A DNA stretch of 64,000 nt, taken from NCBI RefSeq assembly GCF_013868055.1, contig NZ_JACEOL010000029.1:18312-82311 (forward strand). Direction: 5' to 3'. The position numbers were made by a program, and so were the translations under genes. Below the pieces are notes generated by a model. It saw nothing but the letters and a program-made list of their open reading frames with translations. It was not told where the DNA came from and made no database searches. This DNA is from Thermoactinomyces mirandus. GTDB taxonomy: Bacteria > Bacillota > Bacilli > Thermoactinomycetales > Thermoactinomycetaceae. Positions 44,342-53,821 of this stretch are shown in pieces (position 1 is the first letter of the stretch; each line of letters starts with the position of its first letter).

Positions 44342-45469
44342 ATGAAGAAGTGGTCGATTTTCCTTATTGGCCTGATTGTGACAATAACTGCAGTAGTAAT
44401 GGGACCAGCTCTTTTCGTGGAAACAAAAGCGGTTTCCAAAGCGCCTGAAACCGATCTCGACGCATTGAAACCAACCGTTTCTGAAAAACAGGATACGGAC
44501 CTGCCCAATATTGCCATCCTGGCAACCGGCGGAACCATTGCCGGTACCGGTTCATCTTCCACGGAGACAACCGGGTACAAATCGGGGGATCTCGCCATTG
44601 AAACTTTGATTGAAGCCGTTCCTGAAATGAAAAAGATCGCCAATATTTCAGGAGAACAGATTGTAAATGTAGACAGTACGGATATTACGAACGAAATTCT
44701 GTTGAAATTGGGCAAGCGGATCAATGAGTTGCTTGCTTCGGACGACGTCGACGGAATTGTTGTGACACATGGCACGGATACATTGGAAGAAACGGCCTAT
44801 TTCCTGAACCTTGTTGTCAAAAGCGACAAACCCGTCGTTTTGACTGCAGCGATGCGGCCGGCAACAGCGATGAGTGCGGACGGGCCTTTTAACTTGTATA
44901 ACGCCGTTTTGTTGGCCAGTGACAAAAGCTCCAGGGGAAAAGGAGTTCTTGTGGCACTGAATGACCGGATCGCTTCTGCCAGAAACATTACAAAAACCAA
45001 TACCACCGCGACGGATACATTCAAATCGGTTGAAAACGGATATTTGGGAGCCATCGTTGGCGGCAAACCTTACTACTATAATGAAACCACCCGTTTAAAC
45101 ACGACCAGGTCGGTATTTGACATTTCCAAAATTGATGCTTTGCCGCAAGTCGACATCATTTACGGATACCAAAACAGCCCGACATACATGTATACAGCGG
45201 CTGTGAAAAACGGGGCTAAAGGAATCGTGGTGGCTGCACCTGGAGACGGCACATTGTCCAGCAAAGCCCTGGAAGGTGTTCAGGAAGCGATGAAAAACGG
45301 AGTGGTCGTCGTCCGTTCTTCCCGTGTGGGATCAGGAACAGTTTCACCGAAAGAAGGATTTATTACCTCTGATTCATTAAACCCGCAAAAAGCACGTATT
45401 CTATTGATGCTTGCCTTGACGCAAACAAAAGATCCGGTCAAAATACAAGAATTTTATAATCAATATTAA
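44342..45469 (+). CDS. ansZ: Exported type II L-asparaginase
   Basis: 375 residues from ATG 44342 behind AGGAGG. The N-terminus [20 protein letters not shown] is a signal peptide or membrane anchor. The two catalytic triads are visible: [12 protein letters not shown] (Thr and the later Tyr GYKSG) and [16 protein letters not shown] (Thr-Asp) with Lys in [15 protein letters not shown] context. It hydrolyses asparagine to aspartate outside the membrane. Just downstream lie aspartase, dicarboxylate transporter and succinate dehydrogenase genes, so it can feed aspartate into that module. Confidence 0.93.
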   Translation: MKKWSIFLIGLIVTITAVVMGPALFVETKAVSKAPETDLDALKPTVSEKQDTDLPNIAILATGGTIAGTGSSSTETTGYKSGDLAIETLIEAVPEMKKIANISGEQIVNVDSTDITNEILLKLGKRINELLASDDVDGIVVTHGTDTLEETAYFLNLVVKSDKPVVLTAAMRPATAMSADGPFNLYNAVLLASDKSSRGKGVLVALNDRIASARNITKTNTTATDTFKSVENGYLGAIVGGKPYYYNETTRLNTTRSVFDISKIDALPQVDIIYGYQNSPTYMYTAAVKNGAKGIVVAAPGDGTLSSKALEGVQEAMKNGVVVVRSSRVGSGTVSPKEGFITSDSLNPQKARILLMLALTQTKDPVKIQEFYNQY

Positions 45470-45550
45470 TAATCTTCTCCATCAGACGGGGTAAAAACCA
45501 CGGCATGATTATCTGGACAAAAACAGGTTAATATTCCTTCATTTCCTTTA

Positions 45551-45587
45551 ACTTCTTTCAAACTGTCAGTTTGAAAGAAGTTTTTTT
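45551..45587 (+). terminator. Terminator of the asparaginase gene
   Basis: ACTTCTTTCAAACTG pairs with CAGTTTGAAAGAAGT and is followed by seven T residues. Confidence 0.9.
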
Positions 45588-45662
45588 GAACCGCGTGGAT
45601 CTTTTTTACCGATCTTTCCTCTCATAACCGTTTTGCAATTTCTACTTTTCTCTGACCAAAAC

Positions 45663-45704
45663 AATAAAGACATTGCTTGCCACTGGCTAAGCAATGTCTT
45701 TATT
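45663..45704. terminator. Terminator of sdhCAB
   Basis: A perfect 16 bp inverted repeat (AATAAAGACATTGCTT / AAGCAATGTCTTTATT) with a ten base loop between convergent genes. Confidence 0.8.
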
Positions 45705-45723
45705 TAAAGGAAAAGGTTATCTG

Positions 45724-46482
45724 TTATTTATAACTTCCAAAGAAGTTTTTGAAGGATTGAAGGGTCGTTTGCCGGTACAAATCGGCAATCGAAGTGGTCA
45801 GCGAAATTCCTTTCGGGCATACTTGCACACAGTTTTGTGAATTTCCGCAGGAGTTGATCCCGCCTGCTTCCATAATCGTCGTCAGGCGTTCTTCCTTGTT
45901 CATTTCTCCGGTTGGATGGGCATTAAAAAGCCGAACTTGCGACAAAGCGGCCGGGCCGATAAAGTCTGATCTATCATTGACATTGGGGCATGCTTCCAGG
46001 CAACAGCCGCATGTCATGCATTTTGACAATTCATAAGCCCATTGTCTCTTTTTTTCCGGAAATCTCGGTCCAGGCCCCAAATTAAAAGTTCCATCAATCG
46101 GTATCCATGCCTTGACTCTTTTTAATGCATCAAACATCCGCTGCCGGTCAACCTGCAAATCCCTGACAACCGGAAATGTACTGAGCGGAGCGAGATGAAT
46201 CGGCTGTTCCAACTGATCGATCAGCGCGGAACAAGCTTGCCGTGGCTTCCCGTTAATAAGCATCGTACAGCTTCCGCACACTTCTTCCAGACACACATTT
46301 TCCCAAACAACCGGAGTGGTTTTTTCTCCTTTGGCATTAACAGGGTTTTTGCGAATTTCCATCAACACAGAAATCACATTCATATTGGGGCGGTACGGAA
46401 TCTCAAACTCTTCGATATATGGCTTTGAATCTGCATCTTGCTGTCTTTTGACGGACAGCCGAATGACTTTTTGATCAGCCAC
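45724..46482 (-). CDS. sdhB: Succinate dehydrogenase/fumarate reductase iron-sulfur subunit
   Basis: 252 residues. The N-terminal [2Fe-2S] ligands are in CLEEVCGSCTMLINGKPRQAC; the C-terminal [4Fe-4S] and [3Fe-4S] ligands are in CMTCGCCLEACP, NSCGNSQNC and CVQVCPKGI. It passes electrons between the flavoprotein and the membrane anchor. Two bases separate it from sdhA. As a menaquinone enzyme in an aspA-dcu operon it may work mainly as fumarate reductase. Confidence 0.96.
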   Translation of the reverse strand: MADQKVIRLSVKRQQDADSKPYIEEFEIPYRPNMNVISVLMEIRKNPVNAKGEKTTPVVWENVCLEEVCGSCTMLINGKPRQACSALIDQLEQPIHLAPLSTFPVVRDLQVDRQRMFDALKRVKAWIPIDGTFNLGPGPRFPEKKRQWAYELSKCMTCGCCLEACPNVNDRSDFIGPAALSQVRLFNAHPTGEMNKEERLTTIMEAGGINSCGNSQNCVQVCPKGISLTTSIADLYRQTTLQSFKNFFGSYK

Positions 46483-46484
46483 GA

Positions 46485-48248
46485 TTATTCATCTCCTTTC
46501 TTTGACTTTGTATAATCCCGTTTCCTTGGTTTAATAAGGGATACATCTACTTCTTCATAATAGATATCCGGTTCATTTTTGCTTGCATTATAGACGGCCA
46601 TCGTTGTTTTCAGCCACTGTTCGTCATTACGGTCGGGGAATTCCGGTTTATAGTGTGCTCCCCGGCTTTCATCACGGTAATATGCCCCCAGGGTAATCAC
46701 TTTGGCCAGGTTGATCATGCCTTCCAGCTGGCGGATAAAGGATGCGCTCTGATTTCCCCACTCGGCGGTATCATCAATATTGATGTTTTTATAGCGTTCC
46801 GAGAACTCGTGCAGTTTTTCATACGTCATTTTCAGCTTTTTGTTTTCCCTTACCACCGTTACGTTTTTTGTCATCAGTTTACCAAGTTCTTCATGGAGGA
46901 CGTAAGCATTTTCCGTTCCATTCATCGACAAGATCGATTGATATTTTTCCTCATCATGTTTGACCATTCTTTCAAAGATCCGGGACGATACATCCTCTGT
47001 CCCTTTGCTCAATCCGTTAATATAATTCAATGCCTGCGGGCCGGCAACCAATCCTCCGTAAACAGCGGATAATAGCGAGTTGGCTCCCAGCCGGTTGGCT
47101 CCATGTTGGGAATAGTCACATTCACCGGCTGCAAAGAGACCGGGAATATTGGTTTGCTGATTAAAGTCAACCCACAGGCCGCCCATCGAATAGTGGACAC
47201 TCGGGAAGATTTTCATCGGCACTTTTCTTGGGTCTTCTCCGACAAACTTCTCATAGATCTCCATGATACCGCCCAGTTTAATATCCAGTTCATGGGCATC
47301 AATATGGGAAAGGTCAAGGTAAACTTTATTCTCGCCGTCTACACCCAGTTTTTGATTCATCACCACATCAAAGATTTCCCTTGTGGCGATATCGCGTGGA
47401 ACAAGATTCCCGTAAGCCGGGTATTTCTCTTCAAGGAAATACCATGGTTTACCATCTTTGTAAGTCCAGACACGGCCGCCTTCCCCGCGTGCCGATTCAC
47501 TCATGAGGCGGTTTTTGTCATCTCCCGGGATCGCGGTTGGATGAATTTGAATAAATTCCCCGTTGGCATAAACGGCCCCCTGCTGATAAAGCCGTGCCGC
47601 GGCATACCCTGTATTGATCGTGGAATTGGTCGATTTGCCAAAGATCATGCCGCAACCGCCCGTTGCGATAATGACGGCATCTGCAGGAAATGGAACAATC
47701 TCCATCGATTTTAAATTTTGTGCGGTAATTCCCCTGCAAACCCCTTCATCATCCAGAACTGCCGACACAAACTCCCAGTTTTCGTATTTGGTGACCATTC
47801 CTTCCGATTCAAAGCGGCGAACCTGCTCATCCAGCGCATATAACAGTTGCTGTCCGGTTGTTGCTCCGGCATAAGCCGTCCGGTGAACCTGCGTTCCCCC
47901 GAAGCGGCGGAAATCAAGCAATCCTTCCGGAGTGCGGTTAAACATGACGCCCATCCTGTCAAACATGTGGATAATATTGGGAGCAGCTTCGCACATCGCT
48001 TTTACGGGAGGCTGGTTGGCCAGAAAATCGCCTCCATAAACGGTATCATCAAAATGCTCCCACGGGGAATCATTCTCCCCTTTCGTATTGACTGCCCCGT
48101 TAATCCCGCCCTGGGCACATACAGAATGGGAACGTTTAACCGGAACGAGTGAAAACAAATCTACTTTCGTTCCCGTCTCTGCCAGTTTGATGGTAGCCAT
48201 GAGGCCGGCAAGTCCACCACCAACGACAACAACTTTACCCTGATTCAT
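46485..48248 (-). CDS. sdhA: Succinate dehydrogenase/fumarate reductase flavoprotein subunit
   Basis: 587 residues, as in Bacillus SdhA. The FAD site is VVVGGGLAGLMATIKLAETG, the covalent flavin histidine lies in KRSHSVCAQGGINGAVN, and the substrate-site segment is SESARGEGGRVWTYKDG with HYSMGGLWVD and GECDYSQHGANRLGANSL. The C-terminal ARSRGAHYK-like DESRGAHYKPEFPDRND is conserved. It interconverts succinate and fumarate. Sequence cannot tell the preferred direction. Confidence 0.97.
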   Translation of the reverse strand: MNQGKVVVVGGGLAGLMATIKLAETGTKVDLFSLVPVKRSHSVCAQGGINGAVNTKGENDSPWEHFDDTVYGGDFLANQPPVKAMCEAAPNIIHMFDRMGVMFNRTPEGLLDFRRFGGTQVHRTAYAGATTGQQLLYALDEQVRRFESEGMVTKYENWEFVSAVLDDEGVCRGITAQNLKSMEIVPFPADAVIIATGGCGMIFGKSTNSTINTGYAAARLYQQGAVYANGEFIQIHPTAIPGDDKNRLMSESARGEGGRVWTYKDGKPWYFLEEKYPAYGNLVPRDIATREIFDVVMNQKLGVDGENKVYLDLSHIDAHELDIKLGGIMEIYEKFVGEDPRKVPMKIFPSVHYSMGGLWVDFNQQTNIPGLFAAGECDYSQHGANRLGANSLLSAVYGGLVAGPQALNYINGLSKGTEDVSSRIFERMVKHDEEKYQSILSMNGTENAYVLHEELGKLMTKNVTVVRENKKLKMTYEKLHEFSERYKNINIDDTAEWGNQSASFIRQLEGMINLAKVITLGAYYRDESRGAHYKPEFPDRNDEQWLKTTMAVYNASKNEPDIYYEEVDVSLIKPRKRDYTKSKKGDE

Positions 48249-48271
48249 TTTTCATCCTCCTCTATTTACAA

Positions 48272-48883
48272 TTAAACAAATGCCAAGATGGCTCGTACTC
48301 CGATGAAAGACAAGACGAAAAAGACTGCCAGTGTAACATATTGGAAAACACGCTGGGATTTCGGAGAAACCGTAATTCCCCAGGTAATGAGAAAAGTAAA
48401 GATTCCATTTGTAAAATGGTAAACAGAAGAGACAATGCCAATGATATACAGAACAAGAAACAATGGATTGTCCACAATGTCCGCCATCATTCCAAAACTC
48501 GGTTCAGCGCCTAATGCCACCTGAACCCTTGTCTGCCACACATGCCAGGCAACAAATATAAAAACGATAAATCCCGTTATTCTCTGCAGGAAAAAGCTCC
48601 AGTTCCTGAAATAATGGAAACGATTCACATTGTGTTTGGCCTGCAATGCGATATAAACTCCGTACAACGCATGAAACAGCAGAGGCAGAAAAATGATGAA
48701 AGTTTCCAGAAAGAGTTTGAACGGCAAGTTTACCATAAATCCTGCCGCCTGATTGTAAGCTTCTTCTCCCCAAGTTGCCGTGTAATTGAGTGACAGGTGA
48801 AAGGTTAAAAAGACACCGACAGGAATAATTCCTGCCAGTGAATGTAATTTTCTCAAGAAATTGTCATATCTCTTTAATTCCAT
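48272..48883 (-). CDS. sdhC: Succinate dehydrogenase cytochrome b558 subunit
   Basis: 203 residues with five membrane helices and the di-heme His ligands expected for the Bacillus type (KLHSLAGIIPVGVFLTFHLSLN, LFHALYGVYIALQ, FVAWHVWQT and SVYHFTNGIFTFLI). It anchors SdhAB and reduces or oxidises menaquinone. AAGGAGG precedes the start. It follows aspA by 24 bases, so it is part of the same operon rather than its usual chromosomal location. Confidence 0.93.
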   Translation of the reverse strand: MELKRYDNFLRKLHSLAGIIPVGVFLTFHLSLNYTATWGEEAYNQAAGFMVNLPFKLFLETFIIFLPLLFHALYGVYIALQAKHNVNRFHYFRNWSFFLQRITGFIVFIFVAWHVWQTRVQVALGAEPSFGMMADIVDNPLFLVLYIIGIVSSVYHFTNGIFTFLITWGITVSPKSQRVFQYVTLAVFFVLSFIGVRAILAFV

Positions 48884-48907
48884 TTGGAATAACCTCCTTA
48901 AAAGGTG

Positions 48908-50356
48908 TTAAACTCTTGTCGAACCCCGTCTTCTGTCAAGCAACTCTTTCCCTGCGATCCCTGGATGAGTCATTTCAAATGGATGTAAAATCAGATCTAA
49001 TTCCTCAGTGGTTAAAACTCCGCGTTCCAGAACAATCTCTCTGACCTGGCGGCCTGTTTCGATCGCCTCCCTGGCAACCAAGGCTGCGGTTTCATAACCA
49101 ACATGCGGATTGATTGCTGTAATGACACCAACACTGTTGTTCACATAACTTTCCATTCTCTCTTTGTTTGCCGTAATGCCACTCAGGCAATATTTGCGGA
49201 AGACGGTAAATACATTGGTCATTACATTGATGGATTGCAGCAAGTTAAAGACAATGACCGGCTCCATTACGTTCAGTTCAAACTGTCCCGCCTCACAGGC
49301 CATGCTGATGGTCAGATCGTTGCCTGCAACCTGGAAGGCACTCTGATTCAATACTTCTGCCATGACAGGATTTACTTTTCCTGGCATAATGGAAGATCCC
49401 GGCTGACGAGGGGGCAGCTTGATTTCGCCAAAACCGCATCTTGGGCCGGAAGTCATCAATCTTAAGTCATTGGCTACCTTGGACATGTTCAGGATACAGG
49501 TTTTCAATGCGGAGGATACTTCCATATAGCAATCGGTATTTTGGGTTCCATCGACAAGATTGTTGACACCTTTAATGGGAAGTGCCGTAAATTGAGCTAA
49601 ATATTCCACAACCTTTTCGACATATTCCGGATCCGCGTTCAGTCCTGTTCCAACAGCGGTTGCCCCCATGTTGACTTCAAACAGATTTTCCCGGGTTCGG
49701 TTAATTCTCTCCATATCCCTTGCCAGGACACGCGCATACGCTTCAAATTCCTGGCCCAGCCGAATGGGAACCGCATCCTGCAAATGGGTACGGCCCATTT
49801 TGATCAGGGAATCGAACTCTTTGGCTTTCCTCAAAAATTCATCATAAAGTTCTTCCATTACCTGAAGCAGCTGATCCAGCGACATGAGAGTCGAAATATG
49901 AATAGCCGTCGGAAAAGCATCATTGGTTGACTGGGCCATATTGACATGGGTGTTTGGGCTGATTACCCTGTAATTTCCTTTTTCTTCTCCCAAAATTTCC
50001 AGAGCCCGGTTGGCAATCACTTCGTTCGTGTTCATGTTGATTGAAGTACCGGCTCCCCCCTGGATGGGATCAACGATAAACTGATCATGATACTTTCCTG
50101 CAATAATTTCATCTGCCGCAGCCACAATCGCCCTGGCAATCTTATTGTCCAACTGGCCGATTTCGGCATTTGCCAGTGCTGCTGCTTTCTTGACAATCGC
50201 CATGGCCAGGATCAGAGTTTTGTCAATGCGAAGTCCTGTAATCGGGAAATTTTCAACCGCACGCATTGTTTGCACACCATAGTAGGCATCGATCGGAACC
50301 TGCTTTTCACCTAAAAAATCTTTTTCAATCCGGTATTTTTCATTTTGGTTAATCAT
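48908..50356 (-). CDS. aspA: Aspartate ammonia-lyase (aspartase)
   Basis: 482 residues of the fumarase/aspartase superfamily: GGAGTSINMNTNEVIANRALE, NTHVNMAQSTNDAFPTA, the catalytic loop PGSSIMPGKVNPVMAEV, and GRTHLQDAVPI. Length and the NTNEV and NDAFPT segments fit aspartase over fumarase C. It releases ammonia from aspartate and gives fumarate, which SdhCAB beside it can reduce and Dcu can exchange. Confidence 0.94.
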   Translation of the reverse strand: MINQNEKYRIEKDFLGEKQVPIDAYYGVQTMRAVENFPITGLRIDKTLILAMAIVKKAAALANAEIGQLDNKIARAIVAAADEIIAGKYHDQFIVDPIQGGAGTSINMNTNEVIANRALEILGEEKGNYRVISPNTHVNMAQSTNDAFPTAIHISTLMSLDQLLQVMEELYDEFLRKAKEFDSLIKMGRTHLQDAVPIRLGQEFEAYARVLARDMERINRTRENLFEVNMGATAVGTGLNADPEYVEKVVEYLAQFTALPIKGVNNLVDGTQNTDCYMEVSSALKTCILNMSKVANDLRLMTSGPRCGFGEIKLPPRQPGSSIMPGKVNPVMAEVLNQSAFQVAGNDLTISMACEAGQFELNVMEPVIVFNLLQSINVMTNVFTVFRKYCLSGITANKERMESYVNNSVGVITAINPHVGYETAALVAREAIETGRQVREIVLERGVLTTEELDLILHPFEMTHPGIAGKELLDRRRGSTRV

Positions 50357-50434
50357 CTGGAATCAACTCCTTAATTTTTTCAGGGAAAATGGACTTGATC
50401 AATCAAGCCCCTGGTCCCATGGAAGCCTGACGGA

Positions 50435-51748
50435 TTACAACAGGATGGAACTTAACAGAATACCGATGGCCACAGCGCCTGTCGTGGAAACAAGACCGGG
50501 AACCATGAAACTGTGATTCAGGATATATTTGCCGATTCTCGTTGTTCCGGTACGGTCAAAGTTTATCGCGGCAACAACGGTTGGATAGTTTGGAATAAAG
50601 AAATATCCGTTGACAGCTGGGAACATGGCAATCAACAAGGCCGGATTAATTCCCAATGTGATTCCAAGCGGCATGAGAGTACGCACTGTTGCCGCCTGAC
50701 TGTAAAGAAGAATAGAAAGAACGAATAAGGCAATGGCGAACAGCCAGGGGGCTGAAGTAACCAGACTTGAAATGGAACTTGTAATCAGTTCAGCATTTCC
50801 ATGGAAGAATGTATCCCCCATCCAGGCGATCCCGAAAATCGCTACAACTGCAGAGGCCCCTGCCTTGAAGACACTGTCTGAAACAATTTTTTCGACATTG
50901 GTTTTGCACCAGAGAATCATAATGGCGGCAGTTGTCAGCATGATAATTTCAATGGTTTCCGGCATTCCCATCCGGACAAATTCACCGTCGACAATCCAAC
51001 CGGGACGCAGCGATTCAAATGACCCGAATATGACCACGGAAATGGCAGCAATCAGGAATAAAACGACTGAGATCTTGGCGTTTTTTGAGGCAACATACTC
51101 TTTTTTCTCCTTTTTGATCGGAGCCAGTCCTTCTTCCAGACGTTTCAAATAGACTGGATCATCCTTCAGCTCTTTCCCGGTTTTGCTTGCAATGAAAGCT
51201 CCGATCATACAGGCAATAAAGGTAGACGGAATACAGATCATCATGATGTCCAATAAGGTGATGTGAAAATCAGTCAACATGGCAACCAGGGCAACGGTTG
51301 CTGCGGAAATCGGGCTCGCCGTAATTGCCTGCTGGGAAGCGATTACAGCAATGGACATCGGTCTTTCCGGCCTTACTCCTGATTCCCGGGCAACTTCGGC
51401 AATCACCGGCAGCACTGAATAGGCTACGTGCCCGGTTCCAGCACAAAATGTAAATAAATAAGTAACAATAGGAGCAACGAAAGTAATATGTTTGGGATTT
51501 TTGCGCAATGCCTTTTCAGCCAGATAAACGAGATAATCCATTCCTCCTGCAGCTTGCAGGGCCCCCGCCGCAGTGATTACTGCCAGAATCATCAGCATGA
51601 CATCAATAGGAGCGGTGGTGGGTTGCAAGCCGAACACAAACGCAAAAATAGCCAATCCGACGCCTCCCATGACTCCCAGACCCAATCCGCCGACCCTTGC
51701 GCCGATGATAATACACCCGAGGAGAATCAATAATTCAATCCAGATCAT
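50435..51748 (-). CDS. Anaerobic C4-dicarboxylate transporter, DcuA/DcuB family
   Basis: 437 residues from ATG 51748, eight bases after GGAGG; the longer frame lacks support. About ten membrane helices, with the Dcu signatures GGMDYLVYLAEKALRKNP, CAGTGHVAYSVLPVIAEVA, QQAITASPISAATVAL and FIPNYPTVVAAINFDRTGTTRIGKYILNHSFM. Dcu proteins exchange aspartate or fumarate for succinate during fumarate respiration. It is first in dcu-aspA-sdhCAB and has a Rex/Fnr-like palindrome upstream. Confidence 0.92.
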   Translation of the reverse strand: MIWIELLILLGCIIIGARVGGLGLGVMGGVGLAIFAFVFGLQPTTAPIDVMLMILAVITAAGALQAAGGMDYLVYLAEKALRKNPKHITFVAPIVTYLFTFCAGTGHVAYSVLPVIAEVARESGVRPERPMSIAVIASQQAITASPISAATVALVAMLTDFHITLLDIMMICIPSTFIACMIGAFIASKTGKELKDDPVYLKRLEEGLAPIKKEKKEYVASKNAKISVVLFLIAAISVVIFGSFESLRPGWIVDGEFVRMGMPETIEIIMLTTAAIMILWCKTNVEKIVSDSVFKAGASAVVAIFGIAWMGDTFFHGNAELITSSISSLVTSAPWLFAIALFVLSILLYSQAATVRTLMPLGITLGINPALLIAMFPAVNGYFFIPNYPTVVAAINFDRTGTTRIGKYILNHSFMVPGLVSTTGAVAIGILLSSILL

Positions 51749-51820
51749 CTTCTCACCCTCCTCCTGACAATTTGGGAGATTTGAAAACATGAACACCAGG
51801 CAACAGCAAACAGCCATTTT

Positions 51821-51836
51821 TGTGAATGATTTCACA
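51821..51836. promoter_or_regulatory. Rex- or Fnr-type palindrome upstream of dcu-aspA-sdhCAB
   Basis: TTTGTGAATGATTTCACAAA fits the Rex consensus TTGTGAA-N4-TTCACAA perfectly and also TGTGA-N6-TCACA. It is 73-88 bases upstream of the dcu start. Confidence 0.65.
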
Positions 51837-51929
51837 AATAAAATCGTTTGTTCGATGTGCTTTAAAACAATGATTAAGCTAATTTTAATGATTCAACCAA
51901 TAAACTCTCCTAATTTTTTCGTATTTATT

Positions 51930-51945
51930 TGTGTTTTCATTCACA
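51930..51945. promoter_or_regulatory. Second palindrome in the dcu/dcuC intergenic region
   Basis: TGTGT-N6-TCACA, one mismatch from the box above. The remainder of 51749-52361 is AT-rich; a 16-codon frame at 52250-52300 behind AAAGAGGTG and a half-site TTGTGAA at about 52310 are the only other items seen. Confidence 0.45.
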
Positions 51946-52361
51946 ATTAATTCTTTTTAAAAAATTGCTTTAAAAAAGAAGAAACATTTGAAATGAAGAA
52001 AGATTTTTGTTTTCCGTTCTTCATTTCAATTATAACGTATAGACGCAACTACAAAAATCTACATAAAACTACATCTGAAAATATAATATACACGAAGTTG
52101 TCATATTCTTTTTTCCCCGGTATTTCAAGTGATTGATGGATTTTGCCAACTATAGGAACAGGGATGCGGAGTACAGTTTTTTACAAAATATGATATAGTA
52201 AAAGGGGAATAAATCTGCTTTTATCAAGGATTATTATGGAAAAAGAGGTGATGGACATTCAGATAATCGAAGAAACAATCAGCAAGAAGAAGTTGTTGTA
52301 AGCGCATTCATTGTGAAATTATGAACTAATAAAAGTTTTATTTTGTTGGAGATGGTAAAAA

Positions 52362-53618
52362 ATGGGTATGTTATTTGTTATCATTGGTCTCTTTGTTCTG
52401 ATTGGAACGATTTATTTTCTTGTCAAAAAAGTAGAAGCAAGGCTTGTTCTGATTACGGCCGGTTTAATTATGGCCACTGTTGCCGGTCAACCTATGGCTG
52501 CGTTTGAAGCCTTCTCGGAACGAATGGTATCAGACGGTCTGGTTCAGGCGATCTTAACAGTAATGGGGTTCGCCTATGTCATGAAGTTTACGGAATGTGA
52601 CAAACATCTGGTTCGTTTGGTAGCCGGTGGTTTAAAAAAAACAGGCATTTTTCTGATCCCGTTTGCAGTACTTGCCACTTTTGCCATTAACATTGCATTG
52701 CCAAGTGCCGCCGGTACAGCCGCGGCCGTAGGCGCCATTTTCATCCCGGTCATGATGGCCGCTGGTGTTCATCCGGCAATGTCTGCCACCGCCGTATTTG
52801 CCGGTACCTTCGGAAGCAGGCTGAATCCGGGAGAAGCTCATAACCCGTTTATTGGAGACATTGCCGGAGTATCCGCTGTAGATGTCGTATCCGTCAACGC
52901 ACCAGCGTCCATCGCTGCCGGGCTGATTGCCGCGATCAGTTTAGGGGTGATCGCCTATATTTTCAAAGAACACAAAGGTTATGTCTCAACAGAAACCGTC
53001 ATGGATGATGGAGAGAAAATCAGCTTTATCAGGGCAATTGTTCCTACTGTTCCCGTTATTATACTCATTCTGGGGGCCACTATGGTTCCTGCGCTGGAGA
53101 TGGGAGTAGCCGAAGCGATGCTGATTGGCAGCATCATTGCCCTGGCAGTGACACGAAAAAGCCCCACCAAACTGGTTAAATCTTTCTTTGACGGAGTCGG
53201 AAAAGCATATGCAGATGTTATGGGGATTATTATTTCTGCCGCTGTTTTTGTAGGCGGAATGAATGCCATCGGTCTGGTTGATGCCTTCATCAACGCAATG
53301 ACCGATCTCCCGCAAATTGTAAATATCGCCGCAACATTTGGTCCAATGCTTCTGGGAATCATAAGCGGTTCGGGAGACGCCGCCACTTTTGCTTTCAACG
53401 AAGCTGTTACCCCGTTTGCTTCCCAATTTGGCGTATCTGCCGTAAATATGGGAAGTATTGCCGCCCTTGGCGGAGCGTTGGGGCGTACCATGTCCCCGAT
53501 CGCCGGTGCCGCAATCGTCTGTGCAGGCATCGCCAAGGTAAACCCGATCGAGCTGGCAAAACGGAATGCACCAGGAATGATCCTAGCAGCCATCGTCGCC
53601 ATGTTTATCCTGCTGTAA
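52362..53618 (+). CDS. dcuC: C4-dicarboxylate transporter, DcuC family
   Basis: 418 residues with about twelve membrane segments. DcuC-like features are MGFAYVMKFTECDKHLVRL near 67-85, LPSAAGTAAAVGAIFIPVMMAAGVHP, FGSRLNPGEAHNPFIGDIAGV and GDAATFAFNEAVTPFA. DcuC carriers mainly export succinate or take up fumarate anaerobically. The gene is divergent from dcu-aspA-sdhCAB and completes the same metabolic module. The family is sure, the substrate probable. Confidence 0.88.
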   Translation: MGMLFVIIGLFVLIGTIYFLVKKVEARLVLITAGLIMATVAGQPMAAFEAFSERMVSDGLVQAILTVMGFAYVMKFTECDKHLVRLVAGGLKKTGIFLIPFAVLATFAINIALPSAAGTAAAVGAIFIPVMMAAGVHPAMSATAVFAGTFGSRLNPGEAHNPFIGDIAGVSAVDVVSVNAPASIAAGLIAAISLGVIAYIFKEHKGYVSTETVMDDGEKISFIRAIVPTVPVIILILGATMVPALEMGVAEAMLIGSIIALAVTRKSPTKLVKSFFDGVGKAYADVMGIIISAAVFVGGMNAIGLVDAFINAMTDLPQIVNIAATFGPMLLGIISGSGDAATFAFNEAVTPFASQFGVSAVNMGSIAALGGALGRTMSPIAGAAIVCAGIAKVNPIELAKRNAPGMILAAIVAMFILL

Positions 53619-53639
53619 GAAAACCCTTTTAAGACAGGA

Positions 53640-53672
53640 AAAACCTCCGCTTGTTTTTCTGGCGGAGGTTTT
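53640..53672. terminator. Terminator of dcuC
   Basis: Perfect AAAACCTCCGC / GCGGAGGTTTT stem with an 11 base loop. Confidence 0.85.
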
Positions 53673-53821
53673 AGCTTATCAACAACGTTTGAGAAAACGA
53701 CAGGAGCGTCCAGGATGCTTTCCTGTAAGGCGGAGACAAAACGGAGTCCTGAAAATCGTCTTTTAACTGAAACTTTCACTAATTTACCAGTGGAGGTTTT
53801 TATCGCATCATATTATTAAGG

